IMG/VR virus record: IMGVR_UViG_3300028027_000176
Coordinates: 1-29,105 of that record
Strand: one strand, 5' to 3'
DNA length: 29,105 nt
Source: a virus
A program made the translations under genes and the position numbers. Each line of letters starts with the position of its first letter. The stretch's first letter is position 1. The notes beneath the pieces were generated by a model. The model searched no databases, was not told where the DNA came from, and saw only the letters and a list, made by a program, of their open reading frames with translations. Below, in pieces: positions 16,504 through 23,992 of this stretch.

Positions 16504-16898
16504 ATCCGCTATACAAGATTCTAGGCTTTGTAGGGGTTGTGGTTGCGTTAGTTGGTTTTGGGTACTACAACGGGTACTCTGCTGAGAAGAAGCGTTTTGA
16601 TGCGTTTAAAGCCCAAATAGAGGCAGCTACGATAGCACAAGACAAAGTCAACCAACAAATCATTAAGCGTCAGGATTTAGTTACCAAAGGAATAACCAAT
16701 GAATACAAAGCTAAAATTGCTCGTCTTGAGTCTGTTTATAACGGGGTGCAGTACAGTAATTCCGCAACAGTGTCCTCCTCCTCCAGCACCACCTCCGGAG
16801 CTGATGAAAAAACCAAGAACCTTGTACTTGATTGTGCAATCACAACCCAACAACTCTTGTCCTTACAGGATTGGATAGAAGAACAGCGTAAGCAATAA
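16488..16898 (+). CDS. Rz: i-spanin (Rz-like)
   Basis: This 136-aa protein has one N-terminal membrane segment (about 10-28, ILGFVGVVVALVGFGYYNG) and a periplasmic helical region (30-85, AEKKRFDAFKAQIEAATIAQDKVN) followed by a Ser/Thr-rich stretch and a final helix. This is the layout of inner-membrane spanins, which link to an outer-membrane lipoprotein and fuse the membranes in the last step of Gram-negative lysis. A separate o-spanin gene lies wholly inside it in another frame, which confirms the call. Its TAA is part of the A-run of the convergent terminator. Confidence 0.83.
   Translation: MFGLINPLYKILGFVGVVVALVGFGYYNGYSAEKKRFDAFKAQIEAATIAQDKVNQQIIKRQDLVTKGITNEYKAKIARLESVYNGVQYSNSATVSSSSSTTSGADEKTKNLVLDCAITTQQLLSLQDWIEEQRKQ
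16699..16878 (+). CDS. Rz1: o-spanin lipoprotein embedded in the i-spanin gene (Rz1-like)
   Basis: This 59-aa reading frame is nested in a different frame inside the i-spanin gene. It starts at an ATG 7 bases after AAAGGA. The N-terminus MNTKLKLLVLSLFITGC is a lipoprotein signal with lipobox ITG-C17. The +2 residue is Ser, which sends the protein to the outer membrane. The mature part is Pro-rich (CPPPPAPPPELMKKP), as in lambda Rz1. The mature length of 43 residues fits the family. It pairs with the i-spanin across the periplasm. Confidence 0.85.
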   Translation: MNTKLKLLVLSLFITGCSTVIPQQCPPPPAPPPELMKKPRTLYLIVQSQPNNSCPYRIG

Positions 16899-16919
16899 AA
16901 AAACCTCCCCGAAGGGAGG
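16897..16919 (-). terminator. Rho-independent terminator for the leftward replication operon
   Basis: Read on the - strand, arms 16919-16914 and 16909-16904 form a 6-bp all-strong stem (GC-rich, CCTCCC/GGGAGG) with a UUCG tetraloop, followed by seven T (complement of 16897-16903). On the + strand the hairpin is followed by CTAT, so it is probably a weaker stop for the lysis genes. It lies 28 bases beyond the reductase stop and separates the two convergent operons. Confidence 0.9.
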
Positions 16920-16946
16920 CTATAAAGTACTACCACACACAAGGAA

Positions 16947-18854
16947 TTAGATACTACAACCTCCAGCAGTGCAGCTCAACATTTGAGCGCCTTCGACATT
17001 ATCGTCATACTCTTTGAAGTTCTCCCAATCAACAGTATCAGGAACTAACGACTTTAACTTGTTGTAAGTCTCCTCGTCACACTCCTCATAAGGTGCTTGC
17101 TTGTAAGTTCCGCCATCCATCGGTAGGAACGACACACCTGTAACCTCGTCGAAGTGCTTAAACGTCCATGCTCCGACATCCATCCATTCTTTCTCAAGTA
17201 CAGAGATCGTTACTGATGGCTTGTGCTCACAGTAGTGACGCTGGAAGATCAACCACAAGCGTAGATGCTCAATAGCTGTCAAGTCTTCACGCAATAGAGC
17301 ACCATCAGCCACAGCAACAGGAAAGCTAAATACTGTTGTTGACTCAGGCTTCATAACACAAGGCTCTGCTACGAAACCAGCTTGGATCATAAACTGTGTT
17401 AATGGGTCTTTGTTATCAGCCCGGACACGACGAATATAATGCTTGCTATGTTGAGGATGAATACCACTAGCTGTAGAGCATAGTTGTGACACAGTTCCCT
17501 CTGGTTTGACAGCGGTAACTGCCACTGATTGATTAATACCAATAGCAGCAGCGAATTCAGCGTTAGTATTAACAGCAAGATCACGGAGAGCCTCCAATCG
17601 AGCAGGTAATGACTCGTCATCAGGGTTGTTGAGCAATGTATTGTCGCAGATACCAGTCATCGACACACCTAATAACGCTTCTTCTTCGGTGTTCTTTTGC
17701 CAAATCTTACGCAAGTAAGGGAAGTCTGTTAACGACGCTTGGAATGTCCCAAGAATGGTTGCAAAACGAATCTTACGGCTAATATCATCGATAGTATCGG
17801 TACTGCGAATAATACAAGAAGACAGATTACAAAATTGATAAGGGCGTAAGATAATCTCACTGCAAGGATTTGTACCAAAAGCATAAGAATCATCACGTCG
17901 TCCATTCTTAGCTGCTTGATGTTGGCTTGCTTCTCTGTTGAAGATTCCACGCTCTCCGCTGTGTGATTCATAAATCGAACTCCATTCCCGCATGAATTGA
18001 CCGATAGACGGTGTCTCTATGTATGTTGCTGAATTGTTAGCTAAGGCTCGTTGTCCTTGACCGTCCCACCAGTTACCTGCTTTAGCGTGTGCCATCTTGT
18101 CGTCTGAAAGGTCAGACAAGCTAATCATTGCGGATCGACGGACTCCGCCCACAACAACAACTTCCCCGATTTTGCAGAGAATATCATGGCATTCGAGCGA
18201 TGACAAACGGCGACCAACTGCCCCTTTGAACTTGGCGACACAAAACTTATAAAGTTCTTCCAAAGGTCCGGGTCCAGAAGCTCGTCCACCGAATGTTTTA
18301 AGTCTTGCTCCAGCGGGTCTAACTCGGGATACGTCGAACCTTGGAATTTCACCAGAATACAAAAGAGCAAGGAGCTGTCTAAGCGATTTAGCCCATCCTT
18401 CTTTAGAATCCGAAACAACAACAGTAGTTTTACTATCAAACAACTGAGAAGGGACTTCGGGTAATTTAGAGACATATTGTTGCTCCACGGAGAAACCGAC
18501 ACCAGTGCCGCAGAGAAGGATGTACATTGCTTCGTCAAAGGCTTTTGGATCGTCGATTGGTAAATAAGAACAGTTAAATGCAGCTACGTTCTGACGCTCT
18601 AGCGCAGGTCCTGCTGTCATTACAGCTCGCATTGAAGGTACGACATCAAGTGCTGTTACTGCTGTTTGTAGCTCGTTACGCAACTCTTTTGTAAGAGTGT
18701 AATTCTGTTTAGTTTCTAAGTGCTTTTCCATAAAGTCAAAGTACCGTGCTACTGTCTCATCCCAGTGTTCACGACGACCTTTATCATCTAAGTAACGGCT
18801 GTATCGGCTCTTAGCAATAAAAGTGTTGTACGGTGTCATTGTGTATGCTGTCAT
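16947..18854 (-). CDS. nrdJ: Class II (adenosylcobalamin-dependent) ribonucleotide reductase, monomeric
   Basis: This 635-aa enzyme reduces ribonucleotides to deoxyribonucleotides for phage DNA synthesis, using vitamin B12 coenzyme. It matches the monomeric Lactobacillus-type reductase. C95 (AAFNCSYL) and C342 (QFCNLSS) form the likely active-site disulfide pair. C331 and E333 in NPCSEI give the thiyl-radical Cys and its Glu, and the 11-residue gap from C331 to C342 equals that in the Lactobacillus enzyme. The C-terminal pair C628/C633 (CTAGGC) matches its redox-relay CxxxxC. It is the last gene of the leftward operon. The start ATG lies 2 bases past the upstream stop; an in-frame ATG five codons later is possible. 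Activity depends on host cobalamin. Confidence 0.92.
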   Translation of the reverse strand: MTAYTMTPYNTFIAKSRYSRYLDDKGRREHWDETVARYFDFMEKHLETKQNYTLTKELRNELQTAVTALDVVPSMRAVMTAGPALERQNVAAFNCSYLPIDDPKAFDEAMYILLCGTGVGFSVEQQYVSKLPEVPSQLFDSKTTVVVSDSKEGWAKSLRQLLALLYSGEIPRFDVSRVRPAGARLKTFGGRASGPGPLEELYKFCVAKFKGAVGRRLSSLECHDILCKIGEVVVVGGVRRSAMISLSDLSDDKMAHAKAGNWWDGQGQRALANNSATYIETPSIGQFMREWSSIYESHSGERGIFNREASQHQAAKNGRRDDSYAFGTNPCSEIILRPYQFCNLSSCIIRSTDTIDDISRKIRFATILGTFQASLTDFPYLRKIWQKNTEEEALLGVSMTGICDNTLLNNPDDESLPARLEALRDLAVNTNAEFAAAIGINQSVAVTAVKPEGTVSQLCSTASGIHPQHSKHYIRRVRADNKDPLTQFMIQAGFVAEPCVMKPESTTVFSFPVAVADGALLREDLTAIEHLRLWLIFQRHYCEHKPSVTISVLEKEWMDVGAWTFKHFDEVTGVSFLPMDGGTYKQAPYEECDEETYNKLKSLVPDTVDWENFKEYDDNVEGAQMLSCTAGGCSI

Positions 18855-18856
18855 TT

Positions 18857-19012
18857 TTATTTCACTTCTTTCTCAAGGTTGTCGGCATTGTCCTCAATAC
18901 GATCTGAGAACATTTCTACTATGTCTTCACTGCTTATATTGAGCAATTCTAACAAGGTTACTTCATCAAGTGCGGTTAACCGTTCTTTTATCTCGTGGAG
19001 TAGCAAAGGCAT
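18857..19012 (-). CDS. Small acidic helical protein, hypothetical
   Basis: This 51-residue frame starts MPLLLHEIKERLTALDEVTLLELLNISSEDIVEMF (given here only as a region, residues 1-35) and ends with charged KEVK. It is predicted almost fully helical. Small proteins with the pattern E-I-K-E-R-L...L-D-E-V-T-L-L-E-L-L are frequent in phages next to DUF3310 genes, as here. It sits 9 bases after the DUF3310 stop, with AGAGAAAC before the ATG, and 2 bases before the reductase start, filling the gap exactly. Function is unknown. Confidence 0.8.
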   Translation of the reverse strand: MPLLLHEIKERLTALDEVTLLELLNISSEDIVEMFSDRIEDNADNLEKEVK

Positions 19013-19021
19013 AGTTTCTCT

Positions 19022-19345
19022 CTATTTGTAATACTTGTTGTTTACTTCGTCATAATTCTCTATCAAAAACTCTAAATAATGCTGAATCTTCTTTAGATCT
19101 TCTTTTCCGTTCTTATAAGGAAAACGGAGGATGTATTTTATCACATTATGGCTCCACGGGTCAAGTCCCCAATCAAGGGCTATTGTCCAAGGCTGTACAC
19201 CTTTTTTGTAGTGTGTACCACCAACTTGACGTGCTAAAGTGTCACCACAATCTTCCATTCCTGCTTTATACCCTTGAATCAAGTCATTTAAGGTTTCTTC
19301 ACGAATATAGCCAAAAGGTGTTGGCATTGCTATTGGATTTGTCAT
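19022..19345 (-). CDS. DUF3310 (SaV-like) protein
   Basis: This 107-aa protein carries the DUF3310 signature in its second half: QVGGTHYKKGVQPWTIALDW, then LDPWSHNVIKYILRFPYKNG and EDLKKIQHYLEFLIENYDE. The family is common in phages, often labelled as nucleotide kinase without proof. It lacks a P-loop. Its start overlaps the exonuclease stop (ATGA at 19342-19345). The N-terminal 35 residues are variable in the family. Role is unknown; one family member (SaV) has been linked to phage sensitivity to abortive systems. Confidence 0.85.
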   Translation of the reverse strand: MTNPIAMPTPFGYIREETLNDLIQGYKAGMEDCGDTLARQVGGTHYKKGVQPWTIALDWGLDPWSHNVIKYILRFPYKNGKEDLKKIQHYLEFLIENYDEVNNKYYK

Positions 19346-20079
19346 GCTATTCCTTTCACTTCTACACGACCACGGGTTGATTTAGTTCCTTGACTCCATG
19401 TACCACAGTCACGACACTGATAGCGTTGGTAAACACCAGCAACAGACATCGCTGTTCCACGCTTTTGTAAATGCGTAGACGAGCAGTTAGGACATACAGC
19501 GCCTTCGGAAAAGATGTTGTGATTCGGATGATTCTTGATCCACGGACGAAGTGTATCATACAAAGACTCTAACAATACTACGTCTTGAATGTTATAAGAC
19601 TCCATGCGCTTCCATGCGTCCTTATCACCTTTCATGCACTTTGTCCAGAGTTCCATACCTTCGTGCTCTTGCTTCTTGCCAAGCCCAAGACGTTGTGCTA
19701 CAAAGTCCAGCTTGTTACTAGGAAACCGAAAGTTGCTACGAACAACACGAAGTAGATCAATCTGTTTATAGGGACTAGGAGGACTAAAATCATTGATGAT
19801 GAATTCCTTATTAATAGTAGGAATATCAAACTTATTACCATTATAGTGAACCACAGCGTCTGCATCGGAGAGAAGTCCATGAAGTCCTTTCAACATCTTC
19901 TTACGGTTGGATTTATGAACAGAATCAAATACTACGTCATCATCTCCGTGCCACTTAGCAGCGTAACACAGCATATTAGATGAATCAATGATGTGGTTAG
20001 GTGAGATGTTCTGATCCCACAATCCCCACACCAAAGCAGTCATCGGAGCTGTTTCGATGTCGAGAAGAAGAATCTTCAT
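19342..20079 (-). CDS. DnaQ-like (DEDDy) exonuclease with C-terminal zinc ribbon
   Basis: This 245-aa protein has an RNase H-fold 3'-5' exonuclease domain of the RNase_H_2/DEDDy type: motif I LLLDIETAP (D6, E8), motif II HYNGNKFDIP (D near 80), and motif III YNIQDVVLLESLY (Tyr/Asp, Y-x3-D). After residue 190 it has a zinc ribbon CPNC...CRDC. The DNA polymerase in this window has its own exonuclease domain, so this is a second, separate nuclease, perhaps for DNA ends, recombination or host DNA breakdown. Start and stop are both in four-base overlaps with neighbours (ATGA). Confidence 0.82.
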   Translation of the reverse strand: MKILLLDIETAPMTALVWGLWDQNISPNHIIDSSNMLCYAAKWHGDDDVVFDSVHKSNRKKMLKGLHGLLSDADAVVHYNGNKFDIPTINKEFIINDFSPPSPYKQIDLLRVVRSNFRFPSNKLDFVAQRLGLGKKQEHEGMELWTKCMKGDKDAWKRMESYNIQDVVLLESLYDTLRPWIKNHPNHNIFSEGAVCPNCSSTHLQKRGTAMSVAGVYQRYQCRDCGTWSQGTKSTRGRVEVKGIA

Positions 20080-20384
20080 TCGTCTTCCTCCTCATCATCC
20101 CACTCGCTGAATAGGTCAGTGCCTTCACGGTGTTTGAGAATCATCTCGTATTCAGCAGAAGTAATATATTGCTCATGTTTGGACAACTTCCACAAAGGAG
20201 TAAAGTTAGAGATAAATACAATTCGATCTTTAAAAGAATAACCATACTGAGCAGACAAGAAGTCTGCAACGAATACCATAACATCCGTCCACGGTGTGGC
20301 ATCTTCAACGGTAATTTCTTTTGTTGTTAGTCCATCAAAATCTTCAATCTCAAACCGTAAACGCATTGAGTCATAATCAACCAT
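20076..20384 (-). CDS. Hypothetical protein, acidic C-terminus
   Basis: This 102-aa protein has a beta-rich start (MRLRFEIEDFDGLTTKEITVED), a helix (TPWTDVMVFVADFLSAQYGYSF) and a strongly acidic end (SEWDDEEEDE). The acidic tail could contact basic partners or, as in SSB tails, other replication proteins. AGGAG is positioned before the ATG, and the stop overlaps the exonuclease start (ATGA). It lies between two nuclease genes. No family recognised. Confidence 0.7.
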   Translation of the reverse strand: MVDYDSMRLRFEIEDFDGLTTKEITVEDATPWTDVMVFVADFLSAQYGYSFKDRIVFISNFTPLWKLSKHEQYITSAEYEMILKHREGTDLFSEWDDEEEDE

Positions 20385-20394
20385 GTTGTTTCTC

Positions 20395-20727
20395 CTATTG
20401 TGCCATCAAGTCAAATAAAAGTTCTGCGTCAATTACAGCTAATGGAGCGCAGTTGTTCTGTTTAATAATTACAATCGGCTCGCCATCGCCGTGCTTCTTG
20501 CACTGTTCATAATAGTTATAAACAGCAATCTTTGCTAGAGACTTACATTCAAAAGTTGCTGGAAGTTCCTCTTTAGCAAACTGCGACATCACTACATCTT
20601 CACCGTGGGAACCCATTGGACAACTGCGTAGATCCTTGTCCGTCAACTGCGGATACCTCGCTAACAACTGCTTTACTGTCCACTGCTGAAGTAGTCTTCC
20701 TTTTTGTTTTGCGGAGCTTGTTTTCAA
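20395..20727 (-). CDS. PD-(D/E)XK nuclease (putative Holliday-junction resolvase-like)
   Basis: The protein is 110 aa if read from a TTG at 20727 that follows AAAGGA by about 8 bases. The text KQKGRLLQQW (start), GSHGEDVVMSQFAKEELPATFECK (catalytic region) and IAVYNYYEQCKK fits a small phage PD-(D/E)XK nuclease: E43/D44 and the E-C-K triad member near 59-61. Such proteins are often labelled restriction-like or resolvase-like. It would cut recombination or replication intermediates. The first 42 codons overlap the end of the upstream gene in another frame. The TTG start and long overlap are unusual and the start is the least certain part. Confidence 0.72.
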   Translation of the reverse strand: MKTSSAKQKGRLLQQWTVKQLLARYPQLTDKDLRSCPMGSHGEDVVMSQFAKEELPATFECKSLAKIAVYNYYEQCKKHGDGEPIVIIKQNNCAPLAVIDAELLFDLMAQ

Positions 20728-21061
20728 GTTTAATTTCCTTTACCTTTGTTAGCATCTTCTTAGGAATAGTGATACTGTTGTTACACATTCCTGCAGTGAT
20801 GGTTCCTGCTAACTCAATCTGTTCATCATCTTCAAACACTACAAAACCTACTGTCTTACACTTTAAATCTTCCCGCTTACCCTCATGCCATTCACCTTGT
20901 GCTAAAGCGTCTAGCCACTCCACTAGGATGAGCTTGGCGGTGTCCAAGTCTGATTTGGACTTCTTTGTAGCCACAGCAGTTGTGCGTTCTCCTGTACTCG
21001 CTGCAGGTCGCCCTCGTAGGCTTTGAGGACTGCTTCGTATAGTTCGTTTTCGTTTGTACAT
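20600..21061 (-). CDS. Hypothetical protein overlapping both neighbouring genes
   Basis: This frame codes 153 aa. The central part is convincing protein: LDTAKLILVEWLDALAQGEWHEGKR and TVGFVVFEDDEQIELAGTI, followed by MCNNSITIPKKMLTKVKEIKL, a pattern I associate with conserved phage proteins of unknown function. The first about 45 residues overlap the exonuclease gene by 139 bp and the last about 42 overlap the nuclease gene by 128 bp, each in a different frame. The ATG at 21061 has AAGGA 10 bases upstream. Later starts (GTG in AVATKK, TTG in KSDLDT) would shorten the overlap. The basic Ser/Arg-rich N-terminus looks like a shadow of the other frame. Confidence 0.62.
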   Translation of the reverse strand: MYKRKRTIRSSPQSLRGRPAASTGERTTAVATKKSKSDLDTAKLILVEWLDALAQGEWHEGKREDLKCKTVGFVVFEDDEQIELAGTITAGMCNNSITIPKKMLTKVKEIKLENKLRKTKRKTTSAVDSKAVVSEVSAVDGQGSTQLSNGFPR

Positions 21062-21606
21062 TCTTCTAATATCCTTTTAGCTTTAACTGGTCCAATTCCT
21101 TTTAAACCGACGATATTGTCAATTCTATCGCCTGTTAATATCTGAGTGTAAAAAGAATGTAAACCTTCAAACTCAGAGACGTAATACTTTTCTTTCTTGC
21201 GGTAGTTGTAATGCCATCCTCGGAACTGGTTAAGATCCTTGTCGATGTGCACCATAATAGATTCATCTTCAGCGACAGCGTAGGCAGCGATACCGACTGC
21301 GTCGTCTGCTTCAATGCCGTTGACTACTTCAAAGCCCCAAGAACTTACTAAGTGGTCTCTAAGCGCCTGTAAATGTACTGGCTTCTCAGATATTCTCTGA
21401 CCCTTGTATGGAACTGTAACTGCTATCGATTCACGAAAGTTGCCTTTGCCCGTTAGGAAGCCCTTGTAATCTTCACAGTCTAAGTCCATACAAAGTTCAG
21501 TCATTGTTTGCTCAAGTCTCGCTATTGCAATCTTTTCCTCAGCATCGTTGCTTGAGAATCCGACTGCATAGCAGAGACTATCTGCATCAATGAGAGCAGT
21601 TATCAC
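20923..21606 (-). CDS. 5'-3' exonuclease (FEN/T7 gp6-type)
   Basis: This 227-aa protein is a flap/5'-exonuclease: LIDADSLCYAVG at the start (first metal-binding Asp), IEADDAVGIAAYAV (about 101-114), VHIDKDLNQFRGW (D-x-D type), TGDRIDNIVGLKGIGPVKAKRIL, a helix-hairpin-helix with GDxxDN and GIGPVKA (about 158-178). In T7 it removes RNA primers and degrades host DNA. It begins with GTG in a four-base overlap with the SSB stop (GTGA at 21603-21606). The last residues (SPNQTWTPPSSS) are low complexity and overlap the next gene. Confidence 0.88.
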   Translation of the reverse strand: MITALIDADSLCYAVGFSSNDAEEKIAIARLEQTMTELCMDLDCEDYKGFLTGKGNFRESIAVTVPYKGQRISEKPVHLQALRDHLVSSWGFEVVNGIEADDAVGIAAYAVAEDESIMVHIDKDLNQFRGWHYNYRKKEKYYVSEFEGLHSFYTQILTGDRIDNIVGLKGIGPVKAKRILEECTNENELYEAVLKAYEGDLQRVQENAQLLWLQRSPNQTWTPPSSS

Positions 21607-22019
21607 AGGATGTCGTCGTCCAAATCGCTAGACTTAGAATCACCGTTAGCGTCATACTTGATTAAATCAGTAATGACAATCTTAGCCAAAGATGCACTGA
21701 CACCGTTCTTGTTCTTCCAAGTCCAGCTATAAGGTTTAATCAATGCTACGGCTTTAGAACCGTTGCCTACGGTGTCCTTAATCTCATTACCTTCTTTGTC
21801 GTAAGGCTGGATAGCATAGTTTGACTTCACTGTCAAGAACCAGCCCTTCTCAGGCTTGTCTTCACGCTTGCGTGGCTCAAGACCAATGGCTTCGAGTGCT
21901 TGTACAGCCTTGTCAGACAGGTTAGCTAAGTCACATTGGAACTTGCCACTCATGTCGTTGACACGGTCAAAGAAAGCCCATTGAATTTCTGCTTCGATTT
22001 TTACTGGTTTAATTTCCAT
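21603..22019 (-). CDS. Single-stranded DNA-binding protein (T7 gp2.5-like)
   Basis: This 138-aa protein has a beta-rich body (IEAEIQWAFFDRVNDMSGKFQCDLANLSD, GWFLTVKSNYAIQPYDKEG and ALIKPYSWTWKNKNGVSASLAKIVITD) and an acidic tail (SSDLDDDIL). The acidic tail is the region that, in gp2.5-type proteins, contacts DNA polymerase and helicase. The body resembles OB-fold SSBs of phage replication modules. AAGGAG lies 8 bases before the ATG. The stop overlaps the exonuclease GTG. It is encoded next to the polymerase, as expected. Confidence 0.85.
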   Translation of the reverse strand: MEIKPVKIEAEIQWAFFDRVNDMSGKFQCDLANLSDKAVQALEAIGLEPRKREDKPEKGWFLTVKSNYAIQPYDKEGNEIKDTVGNGSKAVALIKPYSWTWKNKNGVSASLAKIVITDLIKYDANGDSKSSDLDDDIL

Positions 22020-22076
22020 TTTAAAACTCCTTATCTACTACGGTTTATGAATACTGCAAACAACATTGTACCACAA

Positions 22077-22265
22077 CTACTGTAGTGTTTGGGTATAGGG
22101 ATTAAGACTTTCTTCCAGTGTCCCATCTTCTATATCCAACACTGCATCCTTCAAAAGCTCATATGTTTCCTGTAGATCAAATGATGAGCTTAACGAGTAA
22201 GTTCCATCTTTGTACGCAGACACAGCTACCATGCCTAACAGGTTTTCATCTTTTTCTTCGGTCAT
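22077..22265 (-). CDS. Small acidic hypothetical protein
   Basis: I choose the ATG at 22265, which overlaps the polymerase stop by one base (TAATG), giving 62 aa. An ATG six codons earlier (22283) is inside the polymerase gene. The text includes MVAVSAYKDGTYSLSSSFDLQETYELLKDAVLDIED (seen as a beta hairpin then a helix) and an acidic content typical of small phage replication-region proteins. A 57-bp gap follows, before the SSB gene. No family recognised. Confidence 0.65.
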   Translation of the reverse strand: MTEEKDENLLGMVAVSAYKDGTYSLSSSFDLQETYELLKDAVLDIEDGTLEESLNPYTQTLQ

Positions 22266-23992
22266 TAGTGTGTCTCTTTCCATGAGTTACCTACCTTGTG
22301 TTCTCCGTCCAAAGGACAGCGCATATTTAGCACTATACCAGCTTCTTTAATTGCTTCCCGACCCATTATACCCACTTCTTCAGCATGGGTTTCTGCAACT
22401 TCAATCTGCCACTCATCGTGGACATTGGCAACCATCTTGAAATCTATTTTGGCTTTGCGTAACTTAGTGTGCAAAATAACAACAGCCTGTTTCATAACGA
22501 TTGCACCAGCGCCTTGCAGTAGCGTGTTGAGCGCCGAGTGCTCTGCACGAACGAGTAGCTTGCGTCCGTCAAGACCCGGTAGCCATCCTTTTTGAGCGTA
22601 GATACGAGCCACTTTCTCTCTGAGAGCTTTAAGTTTCGGCGTGTTGCGTAGAAAAGAATCAATGAGTTTTTGTCCTTCTTTCGCACTGCCTCCAACAACC
22701 GACCCGATTTTGGCACTTCCTGCGCCATAAAGGAAGGCATAGATAAACGTCTTAGCTTGATTCCTCGTTTGCAACCCAGCAGCGGTTTGATTCGCTGTGT
22801 GTATATCGCCTGATACAACCTCATTCGTATAAGCATTATCGTTCATATAGTGAGCCAACATACGCAATTCTAATCCGCTTGCGTCGATGCCGACTAACTT
22901 ATATCCTTTCTCGACTGTCCATAAATCCCTACACTCGTGTCCGTAGGGGCTGCCACTGTTAGGCACTTGCGCCATGTTAGGACTCATGTGTGTCATACGA
23001 CCTGTGACAGCGCCATTAGTAATGACACGACCATGAACCCTTCCGTCTTTACCGACTGCGTCTAGCCACGATGTAATCTGTGCTATCCGCTTTTGCAGCA
23101 TCATGTACTCTGCGAGGGTTTTCGCTTCGGGGTAGTCGAGACTGGCGAGGACTTCTTCGTCGACGATGACGCTACCTTTTTCGGTACGCTTTTTGGGTTT
23201 CCAACCCTTTTCTTGAAGTCTTTTAGCAATTTGCTGTCTGCTACCGGGGTTGAACGGCGTGACGATGTCGTTGAGCGGCTTCCCACTTGTGCCATGTGTT
23301 CTGCCACTGATGACGACTGGCGGAAAGAGGGTTTCCATTTCAACTTGAATAATATCCAGCTTAGTTTTAAGTTCAGCCAAGAGAGATAAAGCTGATGCCT
23401 GATTGAGTTTAAAGCCGTTTCGCTCTTGCTCGGCGATGATGATTGCGACTTGGTGTTCGAGGTCGATGCTTTCTTTTGAGAAGTCATTTTGCATTTCCTT
23501 AGTTAAGTGTTTATAAAGTTCTGCTGTTACTTTTGTGTCTTGAACACAGTACCACAATAGCGCTGACATAACAGGTTCATCAAACGCTAAGTTACTTTGG
23601 TCTTTTTTCTTACCTTTTTCGTCTTCAACAATTAAAGGTTTTTCAGTAAGCCAAGACCATATTTTTTTATACGGTGCTTTGTAGTGTCCTAAACGCTCGC
23701 CCCAAGCCTCTAGCGAGTGTCCATCTTCTATGCTAGGGTTATACAAACGAGATAACACCAGCGTATCTATTATCTGTGACTTCTTTACCGTGATTCCCCA
23801 AACCTTCTTTAATACATGGAAATCAAAGAAGATACCGTTATGCGTAACAATGCTTTCGCAGTTGTTAATAAAGTCTTGCAGTGTGGCTGGTTGCACAAAC
23901 GTAGAGACAACGTCTTTGTCAATGTCACGACACACAACACACCAAATCTTATCGTGGGTGCTATTGGTCTCTATGTCGAGTACTATACGCAT
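22265..23992 (-). CDS. DNA polymerase, family A (T7-like) with 3'-5' exonuclease
   Basis: This 575-aa enzyme replicates the phage genome. The exonuclease domain shows MRIVLDIETN (D6, E8), THNGIFFDFHVL (N52, D57) and WYCVQDTKVTAELY. Polymerase motif A is KLVGIDASGLELRMLAHYM, motif B RNQAKTFIYAFLYGAGSAK, and motif C NVHDEWQIEV with the catalytic HDE. Length is shorter than T7 gp5 (704 aa) but typical of compact environmental podovirus enzymes. It needs a processivity partner, probably host thioredoxin; none is encoded in the window. Start overlaps the upstream membrane-protein gene by 10 bases. Confidence 0.95.
   Translation of the reverse strand: MRIVLDIETNSTHDKIWCVVCRDIDKDVVSTFVQPATLQDFINNCESIVTHNGIFFDFHVLKKVWGITVKKSQIIDTLVLSRLYNPSIEDGHSLEAWGERLGHYKAPYKKIWSWLTEKPLIVEDEKGKKKDQSNLAFDEPVMSALLWYCVQDTKVTAELYKHLTKEMQNDFSKESIDLEHQVAIIIAEQERNGFKLNQASALSLLAELKTKLDIIQVEMETLFPPVVISGRTHGTSGKPLNDIVTPFNPGSRQQIAKRLQEKGWKPKKRTEKGSVIVDEEVLASLDYPEAKTLAEYMMLQKRIAQITSWLDAVGKDGRVHGRVITNGAVTGRMTHMSPNMAQVPNSGSPYGHECRDLWTVEKGYKLVGIDASGLELRMLAHYMNDNAYTNEVVSGDIHTANQTAAGLQTRNQAKTFIYAFLYGAGSAKIGSVVGGSAKEGQKLIDSFLRNTPKLKALREKVARIYAQKGWLPGLDGRKLLVRAEHSALNTLLQGAGAIVMKQAVVILHTKLRKAKIDFKMVANVHDEWQIEVAETHAEEVGIMGREAIKEAGIVLNMRCPLDGEHKVGNSWKETH

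Noticed and set aside
20616-21026. + strand 136-aa frame opposite the nuclease genes
   Set aside because: Antisense shadow with Ser/Leu-rich composition and no ribosome site; the - strand frames have recognised motifs.
22020-22076. Promoter (TACAAT) and ACTAC-T-GTAGT palindrome before the SSB gene
   Set aside because: No matching -35 hexamer, and the palindrome is short; only the AAGGAG ribosome site is convincing.
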